This document shows positions 9,354 to 17,857 of a stretch of 64,000 bases of DNA, in pieces. The stretch's first letter is position 1. Every line of letters starts with the position of its first letter. The DNA comes from Planctomycetaceae bacterium. Lineage in GTDB: Bacteria; Planctomycetota; Planctomycetia; Planctomycetales; Planctomycetaceae. Made by a program: the position numbers and the translations under genes. Location of the stretch: contig JAKFVC010000122.1 of NCBI GenBank assembly GCA_021732415.1, forward strand, positions 1 to 64,000, written 5' to 3'. The notes below the pieces were generated by a model. The model was given only the letters and a program-made list of their open reading frames with translations. It was not told where the DNA came from and did not search any database.

Positions 9354-11144
9354 ATGATGATTCGTAATTCGAAAGTACACCTGCTGGCCGTCTTGGTCGT
9401 CGGTGCGTCATTGGGCTATCTGGCTGCATCGAGCAGCGAGAGTCCTCTACAGGCCGCGGCTGCACCGAAAACGGTCGACGTGATTGACCAAACCAATGTG
9501 GCGACGAATGGCAAAGTTGTGTCCATGGCAGCGGTCAAGCCGGCCTGCTGTGAGGTTTCCAAAGGTGAACAACTAGCACTGGCGGCTCATAATCAGGCCG
9601 TTGCGGCCAAGTCGCAACAGTCGGGCAAGAAGCCCAATATCTGCATCATCTGGGGCGACGATGTCGGCCAGTCGAACATCAGTGCATATACTCATGGATT
9701 GATGGGTTATCGGACACCCAACATTGATCGCGTGGCGAAGGAAGGGATGCTCTTCACAGACTACTATGCCGAGCAAAGCTGCACGGCTGGTAGAGCTTCG
9801 TTCATTACTGGGCAACACGGACTGCGTACCGGCTTGACTAAGGTCGGCCTGCCGGGGGCGACGCTGGGACTTCGTAAAGAGGATCCGACTATCGCGGAAT
9901 TGCTGAAGCCGCTGGGTTATGCCACGGCTCAGATCGGCAAGAATCACCTCGGCGATCGCAACGAGTTCCTGCCGACTGTTCACGGATTCGACGAGTTTTA
10001 CGGGAACTTATACCACTTGAACGCCGAGGAAGAGCCGGAACTTCCGGACTATCCCAAGGATCCAGCGTTCCGGGCCCAGTACGGTCCGCGTGGAGTCCTG
10101 GACTGCAAGGCGACTGACAAGGACGATGAAACCGTTGAGCCGCGGTCGGGTAAGATCGGCAAGCAGACCATCAAGGATACTGGGCCGCTAAGCAGGAAAC
10201 GGATGGAGACAATCGATGATGACATCGCCGCTCGTTCCGTGGATTTCATCCAGCGGCAGGTGAAGGCCAGCAAGCCGTTCTTCCTGTGGGTGAACTTCAC
10301 GCATATGCACTTACGCACGCACGTAAAGCCCGAGAGCAAGGGGCAGTCAGGCCGCTGGCAGAGCGAATACCACGATGTAATGATCGACCACGACAAGAAC
10401 GTGGGCACGGTGTTAAAGGCCCTCGATGACGCAGGAATCGCCGACAACACGTTTGTGATGTATTCGACAGACAATGGACCGCACATGAACAGTTGGCCGG
10501 ACGGCGCGATGACGCCGTTCCGTAATGAAAAGAACTCAAACTGGGAAGGTGCTTACCGAGTCCCCTGCATGGTCCGCTGGCCGGGAAAGATCAAGCCGGG
10601 TAGCGTCTCCAATCAGTTGGTCGCCCATCACGACTGGCTGCCCACGATTCTGGCTATGGCTGGCGACACAGAAGTCACCGACAAGCTGCTCAAGGGGTAC
10701 AAGATTGGCGACAAGACTTTTAAGGTACACCTGGATGGGTATAACCTCGTGCCATACCTGAGCGGTCAAGCGGAAAAGACCCCGCGAGAATCGTTCCTCT
10801 ACTGCAACGACGACCAGCAACTGACCGGCCTGCGGTACGACAACTGGAAAGTCGTCTTCATGGAGCAGCGGATCCAGGGCACACTCCGCATCTGGGCCGA
10901 GCCGTTTGTCACCTTACGTGTTCCGAAGATCTTCAATCTGCGTCTCGATCCGTATGAACGAGCGGACGTGACGTCGAACACGTACTACGACTGGCTGATC
11001 GACCACGTCTTCCTGCTGGTTCCGGCTCAGGACTATGTCGGCAAGTTCCTGATGACGTTCAAAGAGTTCCCCCAGCGACAGAAAGCGGCCAGCTTCAACC
11101 TGGACGAGGTCCTGGAGAAGTTGAAGGAGCCCACCTCGAAGTAA
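9354..11144 (+). CDS. arylsulfatase-type sulfatase
   Basis: This exported type I sulfatase has 596 residues. It has an N-terminal hydrophobic signal segment, then PNICIIWGDDVGQ with metal-binding D102 and D103. The CTAGR motif has C143 as the residue expected to become formylglycine. Conserved segments follow: GKNHLGDR, FVMYSTDNGPHMNSWPDG and a C-terminal LRLDPYERAD. It should hydrolyse a sulfate ester outside the cytoplasm; the substrate cannot be read from sequence. The maturation enzyme is not encoded nearby. GGAGG lies ahead of the start, and a strong intrinsic terminator follows the stop. Confidence 0.92.
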   Translation: MMIRNSKVHLLAVLVVGASLGYLAASSSESPLQAAAAPKTVDVIDQTNVATNGKVVSMAAVKPACCEVSKGEQLALAAHNQAVAAKSQQSGKKPNICIIWGDDVGQSNISAYTHGLMGYRTPNIDRVAKEGMLFTDYYAEQSCTAGRASFITGQHGLRTGLTKVGLPGATLGLRKEDPTIAELLKPLGYATAQIGKNHLGDRNEFLPTVHGFDEFYGNLYHLNAEEEPELPDYPKDPAFRAQYGPRGVLDCKATDKDDETVEPRSGKIGKQTIKDTGPLSRKRMETIDDDIAARSVDFIQRQVKASKPFFLWVNFTHMHLRTHVKPESKGQSGRWQSEYHDVMIDHDKNVGTVLKALDDAGIADNTFVMYSTDNGPHMNSWPDGAMTPFRNEKNSNWEGAYRVPCMVRWPGKIKPGSVSNQLVAHHDWLPTILAMAGDTEVTDKLLKGYKIGDKTFKVHLDGYNLVPYLSGQAEKTPRESFLYCNDDQQLTGLRYDNWKVVFMEQRIQGTLRIWAEPFVTLRVPKIFNLRLDPYERADVTSNTYYDWLIDHVFLLVPAQDYVGKFLMTFKEFPQRQKAASFNLDEVLEKLKEPTSK

Positions 11145-11156
11145 GTGTCTTATTAA

Positions 11157-11191
11157 CGAGTGGCCGGGAAATTCGCCCGGCCACTCGTTTT
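11157..11191 (+). terminator. intrinsic terminator of the sulfatase gene
   Basis: A perfect 12-bp stem (arms 11157-11168 and 11176-11187) with a seven-base loop is followed by TTTT, 13 bases after the stop codon. Confidence 0.85.
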
Positions 11192-11233
11192 CACATCCTG
11201 TTCAAATTCTGCCCCGTCGACAAAGCGTATTTC

Positions 11234-12901
11234 ATGAGTACCCGTGACTGCAAATTTTTCGCCGCCGCATTATGTGGCATCGCGCTCCTGATCCCGACAC
11301 GAGTGCTGGCTCAAAACGACACTCGTACTGCAGAGGTTACGGCGATTGATATTCTGCTGGAGCCGGATCAGGGAATGCTCGATCGCGCAAATTCGGCCAA
11401 TGCCCGGTTGCGTGCCGACTATCCACAGGGTTTTGCCCTGGACGACCTTCACGCTCCGCACGTCACTGTCCTGCAGCGGTTCGTTCGGACCAGCGATTTG
11501 GATCGCGTGTGCGCGGCGGTCGCCGAGTTATTGAAGGATGAAAATCCGGCGTCATGGGAATTGAAGGCGACTGGATACTATGACGTCCCTATTGAAAAAC
11601 TCGGCCTGGCGGGGATCGTGATCGAACCGACATCGGATCTGCTCCGCCTGCAGCAGAAGTTAGTCGATTCTGTGAGTCCCTTCACTTCGGACACTGGAAC
11701 CGCGACGGCGTTCGCGTTGAGACCCGACGGAAAGACGATCTCACAGGCGAAACCGACGATCGACTACGTGACGTCTTTTGTCCCGAACTGCATTGGCAAA
11801 AAGTACAATCCACATGTGACGATCGGACTCGGCAATCGTGGGTTCGTCGACAAACTCAAAGCGGAATCGTTCGCGTCGTTCAATTTCAAGGCACGTGCCG
11901 TCAGTGTGTATCAACTCGGCGAATTTGGTACGGCCCAAAAGCTATTGTGGACTTCGGTCACTGCCGATCCGCTGCCGTCCTGGAGCGAAGGGGCGGCCAA
12001 GAAGTCGATCATCGGATTCGTGGCCAGGGTGACGAAGGCCGGAGACAAGGATTTCGTTCCGGTCGCTGAACGTATCGCTACGTTTGATAACGATGGCACT
12101 CTCTGGTGTGAGCAGCCAATTCCCGTCCAATTGTACTTCGCTCTCGACCGAGTGAAGGCACTCGCGCCACAGCATCCTGAATGGAAGGAGAAAGAGCCGT
12201 TCGCTTCACTGCTCAAAGGCGATTTGAAGACCGCGGCTGCGGGTGGTGACCGAGCGATATTGGAACTCTTCATGGCGACTCATTCGGGTATGACCACGCT
12301 CGAATTCGAGCAAATCGCTAAGGACTGGCTCGCGACGGCGAAACATCCGAAGTTTCAGAGGCGATACACGGAGTGCGTCTATCAGCCCATGTTGGAAGTG
12401 CTCACCTACCTGCGGGCGAATGGCTTTAAGACGTACATCGTCTCCGGAGGCGGGATTGAGTTCATGCGTCCCTGGGCCGAGCAAGTCTATGGCATCCCAC
12501 CAGAACAGGTCATTGGCAGCAGCATCAAAACTAAGTTTGAAATACGACAGGGCAAGCCTGTCCTAGTTCGCCTGCCGGAGCTCAATTTTATCGACGACAA
12601 AGGTGGCAAACCGGTTGGCATTAATCAGCACATCGGCCGCCCACCCATCATGGCGTTTGGAAATTCGGATGGTGACAAACAGATGTTAGAATACACGCAG
12701 GGCGGCAACGCCCAGCACTTTATGCTGCTGGTGCTCCATGATGATGCGGTTCGCGAATACGCCTATGGTCCGGCGCTCGGATTGCCAGATGTCAAACTCG
12801 GGGCTTTTACTCCGGGACTCCATGAGCAAGCAGTAAAGTCGGGTTGGACAGTCGTCAGTATGAAGGATGATTGGAAGCGAATTTTCTCCGCACAGAAGTA
12901 G
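11234..12901 (+). CDS. secreted fusion of a 2H phosphoesterase and a HAD phosphatase
   Basis: This 555-residue protein has a signal peptide (cleavage near VLAQND) and two catalytic domains. Residues 30-240 carry two HxT motifs, HVT at 76-78 and HVT at 194-196, as in 2H phosphoesterases (RNA ligase/cyclic phosphodiesterase superfamily). Residues 275-555 are a HAD hydrolase: DNDGT at 285-289 (motif I), S404 in IVSGGG (motif II), a lysine near 459 and GNSDGD at 476-481 (motif III). Both sites look intact. The two domains could act in sequence on a cyclic phosphodiester and the resulting monoester, but that is inference. It follows the sulfatase terminator, so it is probably transcribed separately. 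Confidence 0.8.
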   Translation: MSTRDCKFFAAALCGIALLIPTRVLAQNDTRTAEVTAIDILLEPDQGMLDRANSANARLRADYPQGFALDDLHAPHVTVLQRFVRTSDLDRVCAAVAELLKDENPASWELKATGYYDVPIEKLGLAGIVIEPTSDLLRLQQKLVDSVSPFTSDTGTATAFALRPDGKTISQAKPTIDYVTSFVPNCIGKKYNPHVTIGLGNRGFVDKLKAESFASFNFKARAVSVYQLGEFGTAQKLLWTSVTADPLPSWSEGAAKKSIIGFVARVTKAGDKDFVPVAERIATFDNDGTLWCEQPIPVQLYFALDRVKALAPQHPEWKEKEPFASLLKGDLKTAAAGGDRAILELFMATHSGMTTLEFEQIAKDWLATAKHPKFQRRYTECVYQPMLEVLTYLRANGFKTYIVSGGGIEFMRPWAEQVYGIPPEQVIGSSIKTKFEIRQGKPVLVRLPELNFIDDKGGKPVGINQHIGRPPIMAFGNSDGDKQMLEYTQGGNAQHFMLLVLHDDAVREYAYGPALGLPDVKLGAFTPGLHEQAVKSGWTVVSMKDDWKRIFSAQK

Positions 12902-12970
12902 CAACGAAACATTTCGAGGCAGTCGTCGAGTTGCGGACCGCTGATCTACTTTGTCGTCATTGAGGTCACT

Positions 12971-14947
12971 ATGTTTACGGACTTCTCCGCAAAAGCGGCC
13001 CTGTTATTCGTGGCTCTATGTGGTATGCAGACGAGATGCATGGCGCAGACCATCTTCGAAGCGGATTTCTCCAAAGGAGACTTCGCGGCCCTGGGTTGGA
13101 AAGCCAAAGGCGACTGGGACGCATACGCCTATCCTAAAGAAATTACTAATAACCCAGGCACATTGGCCCGTTTCGCCGCCAATAAGCCGGAGGGAACGCT
13201 GACGAAGTCATTTGCCGAAGTCAAAGATCCCAAGCAGTTGAAGTTGTCTCTGGATTATGGCTGGGGCTGGGGTGATGCGACCCAGGGCTCGGATTCGGTT
13301 TCATTCATGCTGCTGAATGCCAAGGGTGACGGCTATGTATTTCTTGTCCACCGGACCAAGGCGACGTGGGCCGTGCAGTGGGCCAACGTCAGCAATGGGA
13401 CTCCCCCCAACGACAAGACGTGGGCCTCCGAGGAAATCGACGCCTCTCATCCTGCGGTGCGTGATGGTGGCGGCCTGAGCCACTTGACGATCATCCGCGA
13501 GGCGGGTGGCGCCTGGAGTATCAGCAGCAAAGATTGGAACAAGGGCGCCGGATCGGCGGTAATGTTTACGGACTCGACGACGAGTTCCTTCAGCCAACTG
13601 GTGTTGTTGGGGACCAAGAATTTCGACGATCAGGTCTTCAATAAGATAGTCCTCGAACTGCCGCCTGCCGCGGCGACAACAGCCCTCAGCGCGGTAGATT
13701 TTCTGAACAGCATCGGAGTTGTCTCCACCTTTCCTGATCGCGGACAACCCGTTCCAAAGACGGTCGAGATGCTCAAATATGGTGGCTTCCGCTGGGTACG
13801 AGGGGGTATTGAGGGCCTGACTGAGAATGGTCCCACAACGCTTCAGACCTTTCTCGATCTGCACCAGCAGACCGGCGTCCGGTTCAGTTGGGGACTGGTG
13901 AGTGGCGGTACCGATATCAAAAAACTTGTCGACTCGGCCAGGCATCTTGCGGCGGCCGATGCGCTGCTGGCCATTGAAGGAAACAACGAACCGAACAACT
14001 GGGGTGTCACGTATCAAGGCGAACCTGGCGGTGGCCGAGCACCGTCTTGGTTGGCGGTGGCGAAGCTGCAACGCGATTTGAACAGCGCGATCAAAGCGGA
14101 TCCTCTATTAAAGAAATATCCGGTCTGGTCGATCAGTGAGAACGGTGCCCAGGTTGATAACACCGGCTTGCAGTTTCTCACCATCCCCAAAGGGGCTGGT
14201 GCGTTGCTGCCTGATGGCACACAGTACGCCGATTTTGCGAATGTCCATAATTACATTTATCATCCGAACTCGGCGGGCCTGGAAGACAACAAAACCTGGA
14301 ACGCCGCCGATCCAACTTCCCACTGCAAGGTCGATGGCTTGTTCGGCAATTATGGAGTCACCTGGGCGAAGCACTTCCGAGGCAATTCGGCGAGTGAACT
14401 CCTGACATTGCCACGGGTGACCACGGAAACGGGATGCACGATCGACGGTCCCATCACAGAAGAGATCCAGGCACTGAACCTGCTCAGTATGTATCTGGAC
14501 CAATACAAACGTGGCTGGAAACACACTGCGGTGTATCTCCTGCGCGACCGAGCCGACGAAGCGGGAAATCAAAGCTTCGGTCTCTTTAAGCCCGATTACA
14601 CGCCGCGTAAGGCTGCGGTCTATCTGCACAACCTCACGACGATTCTGGAAGACAAAGGACCGAGCACCAAACCACTAGGCCAATTGAAGTATTCCATTTC
14701 GAAGCAGCCAGCCACGATGCATGAGATGCTGCTACAAAAGAGCGACGGAACTTTGCAGTTAGTGATCTGGAATGAACGGCTCAAAGGCTCCGACGATGTT
14801 ACCGTAGACTTGGGAGCCACGTTCCCCACGGTGACCGTTTACGATCCGACGGTTGGGACGAAGGCGGTCCAGTCTCTCAGCGAGATCGCTTCCCTGAAGT
14901 TGACCTTAAGCGATCATCCTCTGGTGATTGCGATCGGTGCAAAGTAG
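12971..14947 (+). CDS. secreted glycoside hydrolase-like protein
   Basis: This 658-residue exported protein has a signal peptide (near CMAQTIF), an N-terminal beta-sandwich of about 210 residues that may bind carbohydrate, and a TIM-barrel-like domain from about 240. NNEPN with E340 and TTETG with E486 are placed like the acid/base and nucleophile of clan A glycosidases. A C-terminal beta domain follows. The exact GH family cannot be named. It may share a transcript with the upstream fusion gene, 69 bases away, and converges on the ankyrin gene. Confidence 0.7.
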   Translation: MFTDFSAKAALLFVALCGMQTRCMAQTIFEADFSKGDFAALGWKAKGDWDAYAYPKEITNNPGTLARFAANKPEGTLTKSFAEVKDPKQLKLSLDYGWGWGDATQGSDSVSFMLLNAKGDGYVFLVHRTKATWAVQWANVSNGTPPNDKTWASEEIDASHPAVRDGGGLSHLTIIREAGGAWSISSKDWNKGAGSAVMFTDSTTSSFSQLVLLGTKNFDDQVFNKIVLELPPAAATTALSAVDFLNSIGVVSTFPDRGQPVPKTVEMLKYGGFRWVRGGIEGLTENGPTTLQTFLDLHQQTGVRFSWGLVSGGTDIKKLVDSARHLAAADALLAIEGNNEPNNWGVTYQGEPGGGRAPSWLAVAKLQRDLNSAIKADPLLKKYPVWSISENGAQVDNTGLQFLTIPKGAGALLPDGTQYADFANVHNYIYHPNSAGLEDNKTWNAADPTSHCKVDGLFGNYGVTWAKHFRGNSASELLTLPRVTTETGCTIDGPITEEIQALNLLSMYLDQYKRGWKHTAVYLLRDRADEAGNQSFGLFKPDYTPRKAAVYLHNLTTILEDKGPSTKPLGQLKYSISKQPATMHEMLLQKSDGTLQLVIWNERLKGSDDVTVDLGATFPTVTVYDPTVGTKAVQSLSEIASLKLTLSDHPLVIAIGAK

Positions 14948-14966
14948 TGGAGAGCATTTCGACGTC

Positions 14967-15052
14967 ACGGGAGGGTGAGGCTCCTGCCGAACCGCAAGCG
15001 ACCTTCGGAACTCGCTAGACTATCCGGTTCGGCAGGAGCCTCACCCTCCCGT
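14967..15052. repeat. 28-bp inverted repeat between convergent genes
   Basis: Perfect arms at 14967-14994 and 15025-15052 contain GGGAGGGTGAGGCTCCTGCC and its complement. The outer arm resembles the long palindromes at 45118 and 51640. Its position between two converging genes suits a bidirectional terminator. Confidence 0.9.
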
Positions 15053-15073
15053 CGGCTCGAAACACAAATTTGC

Positions 15074-16489
15074 CTACTTGGATTTCGCGGCCTGCAGGAC
15101 TCGTTCCAGCGCGGCAATCGTCTCCGGAGCAGGTCGGAAGTTACCGGGTCGGTGGCCTTGCGCGATCATCAGCGGCGTCCATTCCCACTTATTCTTCCGG
15201 TTCCAAATGTTGATGTCTGTACCGTGCCCGGCCAGGAGTTGCACCACTTTGGGCAGGCTTTGATAGGCTGCACCATGCATGGCGGTCTCGCCGTTGTTGT
15301 CGACGGCGTTGACATCGGATCCCAAGTCCAGCAGCAATTTCAGGGCTGCGATTGCCTCGTCTTCGGTGGCAGCCGCTTCGTCTCCGTCGCCGAGTGCCCC
15401 AACACCGGCAGCCGCCAACAAGGGCGGGCAGTTGTCAGCATTCGACAGCTTGGGATCCGCATGCAGCTCTAATAACAATCGCATCAGCGGGACATCGGCC
15501 GTGCGAGACGCCAACAGGAACGGGGTCGAACCTGTCGTGGTGAATCGCCCCCGTCCGGAGTCTCCCTTCTCGAGCCGGATGTTGACGTCAGCCTTGTGCG
15601 TAATGAGCTGGCGCACGAGATCCAGGCTGCTCAGGTCGCCCGATCCGATCGGAGGCGGGTCGCCATCGCCGCGTATGGGTTTGCGAACCCAGGTGATCGC
15701 GTGCAACGCTGCGTAGCCCGCGGGCCGGTCATTGGGATCAGCACCGGCCTTCAACAATGCCGCGGCGAGCTCGAAATGCCCATTTTCGATGGCCATAATT
15801 AACGGGCAGATGCGCTTACCTGATTTGGGCTGCATGGGCTCGTTGATTTTGACCCCCGCCTCCAGCAGCCGGAAGACCACCTTGGAACGTCCTTCACGGA
15901 CTGCGAAAAAGAGGGGCGTAAATCCGGACGGCAGGGGAGTGCTGAATTCGGCTCCCGCCTTGAGGAGCGCATCGACAACCTCGACATGCCCTTCTGCTGC
16001 AGCCCACATCAGGGCCGTCTGGCCTTTGCGTTCGCGGGCGTCGACGTCGGCCTTCTTGGCGATAAGTGCCTTGACCGGGCCAAGGCGTCCCGTGCGCGAT
16101 GCGATCATGAGCACTGTTTCTCCACCGGGGAGCTTGGTATTCGCATCTGTTCCGGAATCCAGGAGCAACTCGACGATACCACCGTTGCCATTAGTGCAGG
16201 CCAGCGAGAGCGGCGTCACACCATAGCGGTTCGTAACCTTGGCGTCAGCTCCAGCAGCGATCAAGCGTTTTACCGTGCCCAAGTCATCGTGGTATGTTGC
16301 CCAGTGAAGGGCCGTCATCCCGTCGGCCTGTGGCAAGTTCACGTTGGCCTTTTGCTCGAGAAGTTTGCTAATCGCTGAGGAATTCTGGCTCTCCGCCGCA
16401 TCCGCGAGTGGGCTCTCACCAGCACTGATCGAGTTGGCGACCAGCAACAAGGCGACCCCTGTGCAGACAACGAGGCGTATTCCATGCAT
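15074..16489 (-). CDS. secreted ankyrin-repeat protein
   Basis: This 471-residue protein has a signal peptide (cleavage near ISAGES) and about nine or ten ankyrin repeats of roughly 33 residues. Typical units are DGMTALHWATYHDDLGTVKR and KGQTALMWAAAEGHVEVVDA. Ankyrin repeats bind protein partners; the partner here may be the co-transcribed DUF1552 or DUF1592 proteins. The gene starts 21 bases after the DUF1552 stop, as third gene of a minus-strand operon. Confidence 0.9.
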   Translation of the reverse strand: MHGIRLVVCTGVALLLVANSISAGESPLADAAESQNSSAISKLLEQKANVNLPQADGMTALHWATYHDDLGTVKRLIAAGADAKVTNRYGVTPLSLACTNGNGGIVELLLDSGTDANTKLPGGETVLMIASRTGRLGPVKALIAKKADVDARERKGQTALMWAAAEGHVEVVDALLKAGAEFSTPLPSGFTPLFFAVREGRSKVVFRLLEAGVKINEPMQPKSGKRICPLIMAIENGHFELAAALLKAGADPNDRPAGYAALHAITWVRKPIRGDGDPPPIGSGDLSSLDLVRQLITHKADVNIRLEKGDSGRGRFTTTGSTPFLLASRTADVPLMRLLLELHADPKLSNADNCPPLLAAAGVGALGDGDEAAATEDEAIAALKLLLDLGSDVNAVDNNGETAMHGAAYQSLPKVVQLLAGHGTDINIWNRKNKWEWTPLMIAQGHRPGNFRPAPETIAALERVLQAAKSK

Positions 16490-16510
16490 GGCAAATCGTC
16501 TCCGCAGTCT

Positions 16511-17857
16511 TTACATCGAAACGGGTTGGAACAGTTCGTCGACCTGACCCCGGCTGTCGGCAAACGAGTCCAGCCGTACGCCGACCTTATCGAGCAACGT
16601 CAGGTGCAGATTGGCCAGCGGGGTCGGTTCTTTAAATCGAATATGACGTCCACCGCGCATGTTCCCGGCCGCGCCACCCGCGACGATGATTGGCAGATTA
16701 ACGTGGTCGTGAACGTTCGGGTTGCCCATCCCGCTGCCGTATAAATAGAGCACGTGGTCCAGCAATGAACCGTTGCCTTCCCGGATCGACTCGAGCTTCT
16801 GCAGAAAACCGGCAAACAACGAAACGTGGAATTGATTGATCTTGGCCACTTTGGCGATTTTATCGGGATCGTTGCCGTGATGCGTCAGTGGATGATGCGG
16901 TTCGTCGACGCCGATTTCGGTATAGGTCCGGGTGCTAGTTTCTCTAGCCAGTTGAAAGGTGATCACGCGCGTAATGTCACCTTGCAGGGCCAGTGCCTGG
17001 AGATCGAACATCAGTCGCGCGTGGTCGGCATAGGCCGCGGGCACGCCAGTGGGACGATCGAGATCCGGCAACGGGTTCTCTCCCGATGTGGCTTCGGACT
17101 TCTGAATTCGCCGCTCAACGTCGCGGACTGATTCCAGATATTGGCTGACCTTCCGCCGATCACCCGGTCCGAGTGTCTTTTGCAGACGGACGAGTTCGTC
17201 GGTCACCGAATCGAGCAGGCTGGCTCGTTTCTTCAGCGCGGCGCGCCGGTCGGCCGTTCCGCCCTGCTCTCCAAACAGGGTCTCAAACACCAGTCGCGGA
17301 TGTGCTTCCGCTGGCAGCGGTGTGGTGGGAGACGACCAGGAAAGATTATTCTGATAAACGCACGCATAGCCGTTGTCACATTGACCAACGACCGACAGCA
17401 AGTCCATCGAGAGTTCCAGCGACGGAAGTTGCGTGTCACGCCCAATCTGCTGCGCGGCGATTTGATCGACCGTCGTTCCGAGATGGTAGTCTGTGCTTTC
17501 CGTTCGCTTGGCCTTCGCGGCACTCAGGAAGGCGGCGTTCGAAGTCGCATGGGTACCGGGATACGCATTTCGAAGTTCGAGATTCGAGATGATCGCGACC
17601 TTGTGTTTGACCTGCTCCAGCGGGCTGAGCGTCGGGGATAAATTGTCGAGTGTCTCCCCGCCGGGCGGCGTCCAGCGGGTCACGTCGCAGCCCATCGGCA
17701 TATAGACGAATCCCAAGCGACGCAATTTGGCCGGATTGGCCGGTGTGTCAGCCAGCGCAGTCAGCGACGGGACCATGGCGTCCAACAGCGGCAGCGCGAG
17801 CGCCGTGCCGACTCCGCGCAGAAACGTGCGTCGCGGCAGAGCCTTTTTCATGACCAT
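16511..17857 (-). CDS. DUF1552 protein, Tat-exported
   Basis: This 448-residue protein has a twin-arginine-like start (PRRTFLRGVGTALALPLLDA) and DUF1552 signatures: LGFVYMPMGCDVTRWTP, a central helical part, ITFQLARETSTRTY, and LYLYGSGMGNPNVHDHVNLP near the end. The fold resembles DUF1501, but the activity is unknown. The chosen ATG shares one base with the stop of the DUF1592 gene (TAATG), implying coupled translation; ATG six bases later is an alternative. The DUF1592-DUF1552 pairing is typical of planctomycetes. Confidence 0.9.
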   Translation of the reverse strand: MVMKKALPRRTFLRGVGTALALPLLDAMVPSLTALADTPANPAKLRRLGFVYMPMGCDVTRWTPPGGETLDNLSPTLSPLEQVKHKVAIISNLELRNAYPGTHATSNAAFLSAAKAKRTESTDYHLGTTVDQIAAQQIGRDTQLPSLELSMDLLSVVGQCDNGYACVYQNNLSWSSPTTPLPAEAHPRLVFETLFGEQGGTADRRAALKKRASLLDSVTDELVRLQKTLGPGDRRKVSQYLESVRDVERRIQKSEATSGENPLPDLDRPTGVPAAYADHARLMFDLQALALQGDITRVITFQLARETSTRTYTEIGVDEPHHPLTHHGNDPDKIAKVAKINQFHVSLFAGFLQKLESIREGNGSLLDHVLYLYGSGMGNPNVHDHVNLPIIVAGGAAGNMRGGRHIRFKEPTPLANLHLTLLDKVGVRLDSFADSRGQVDELFQPVSM

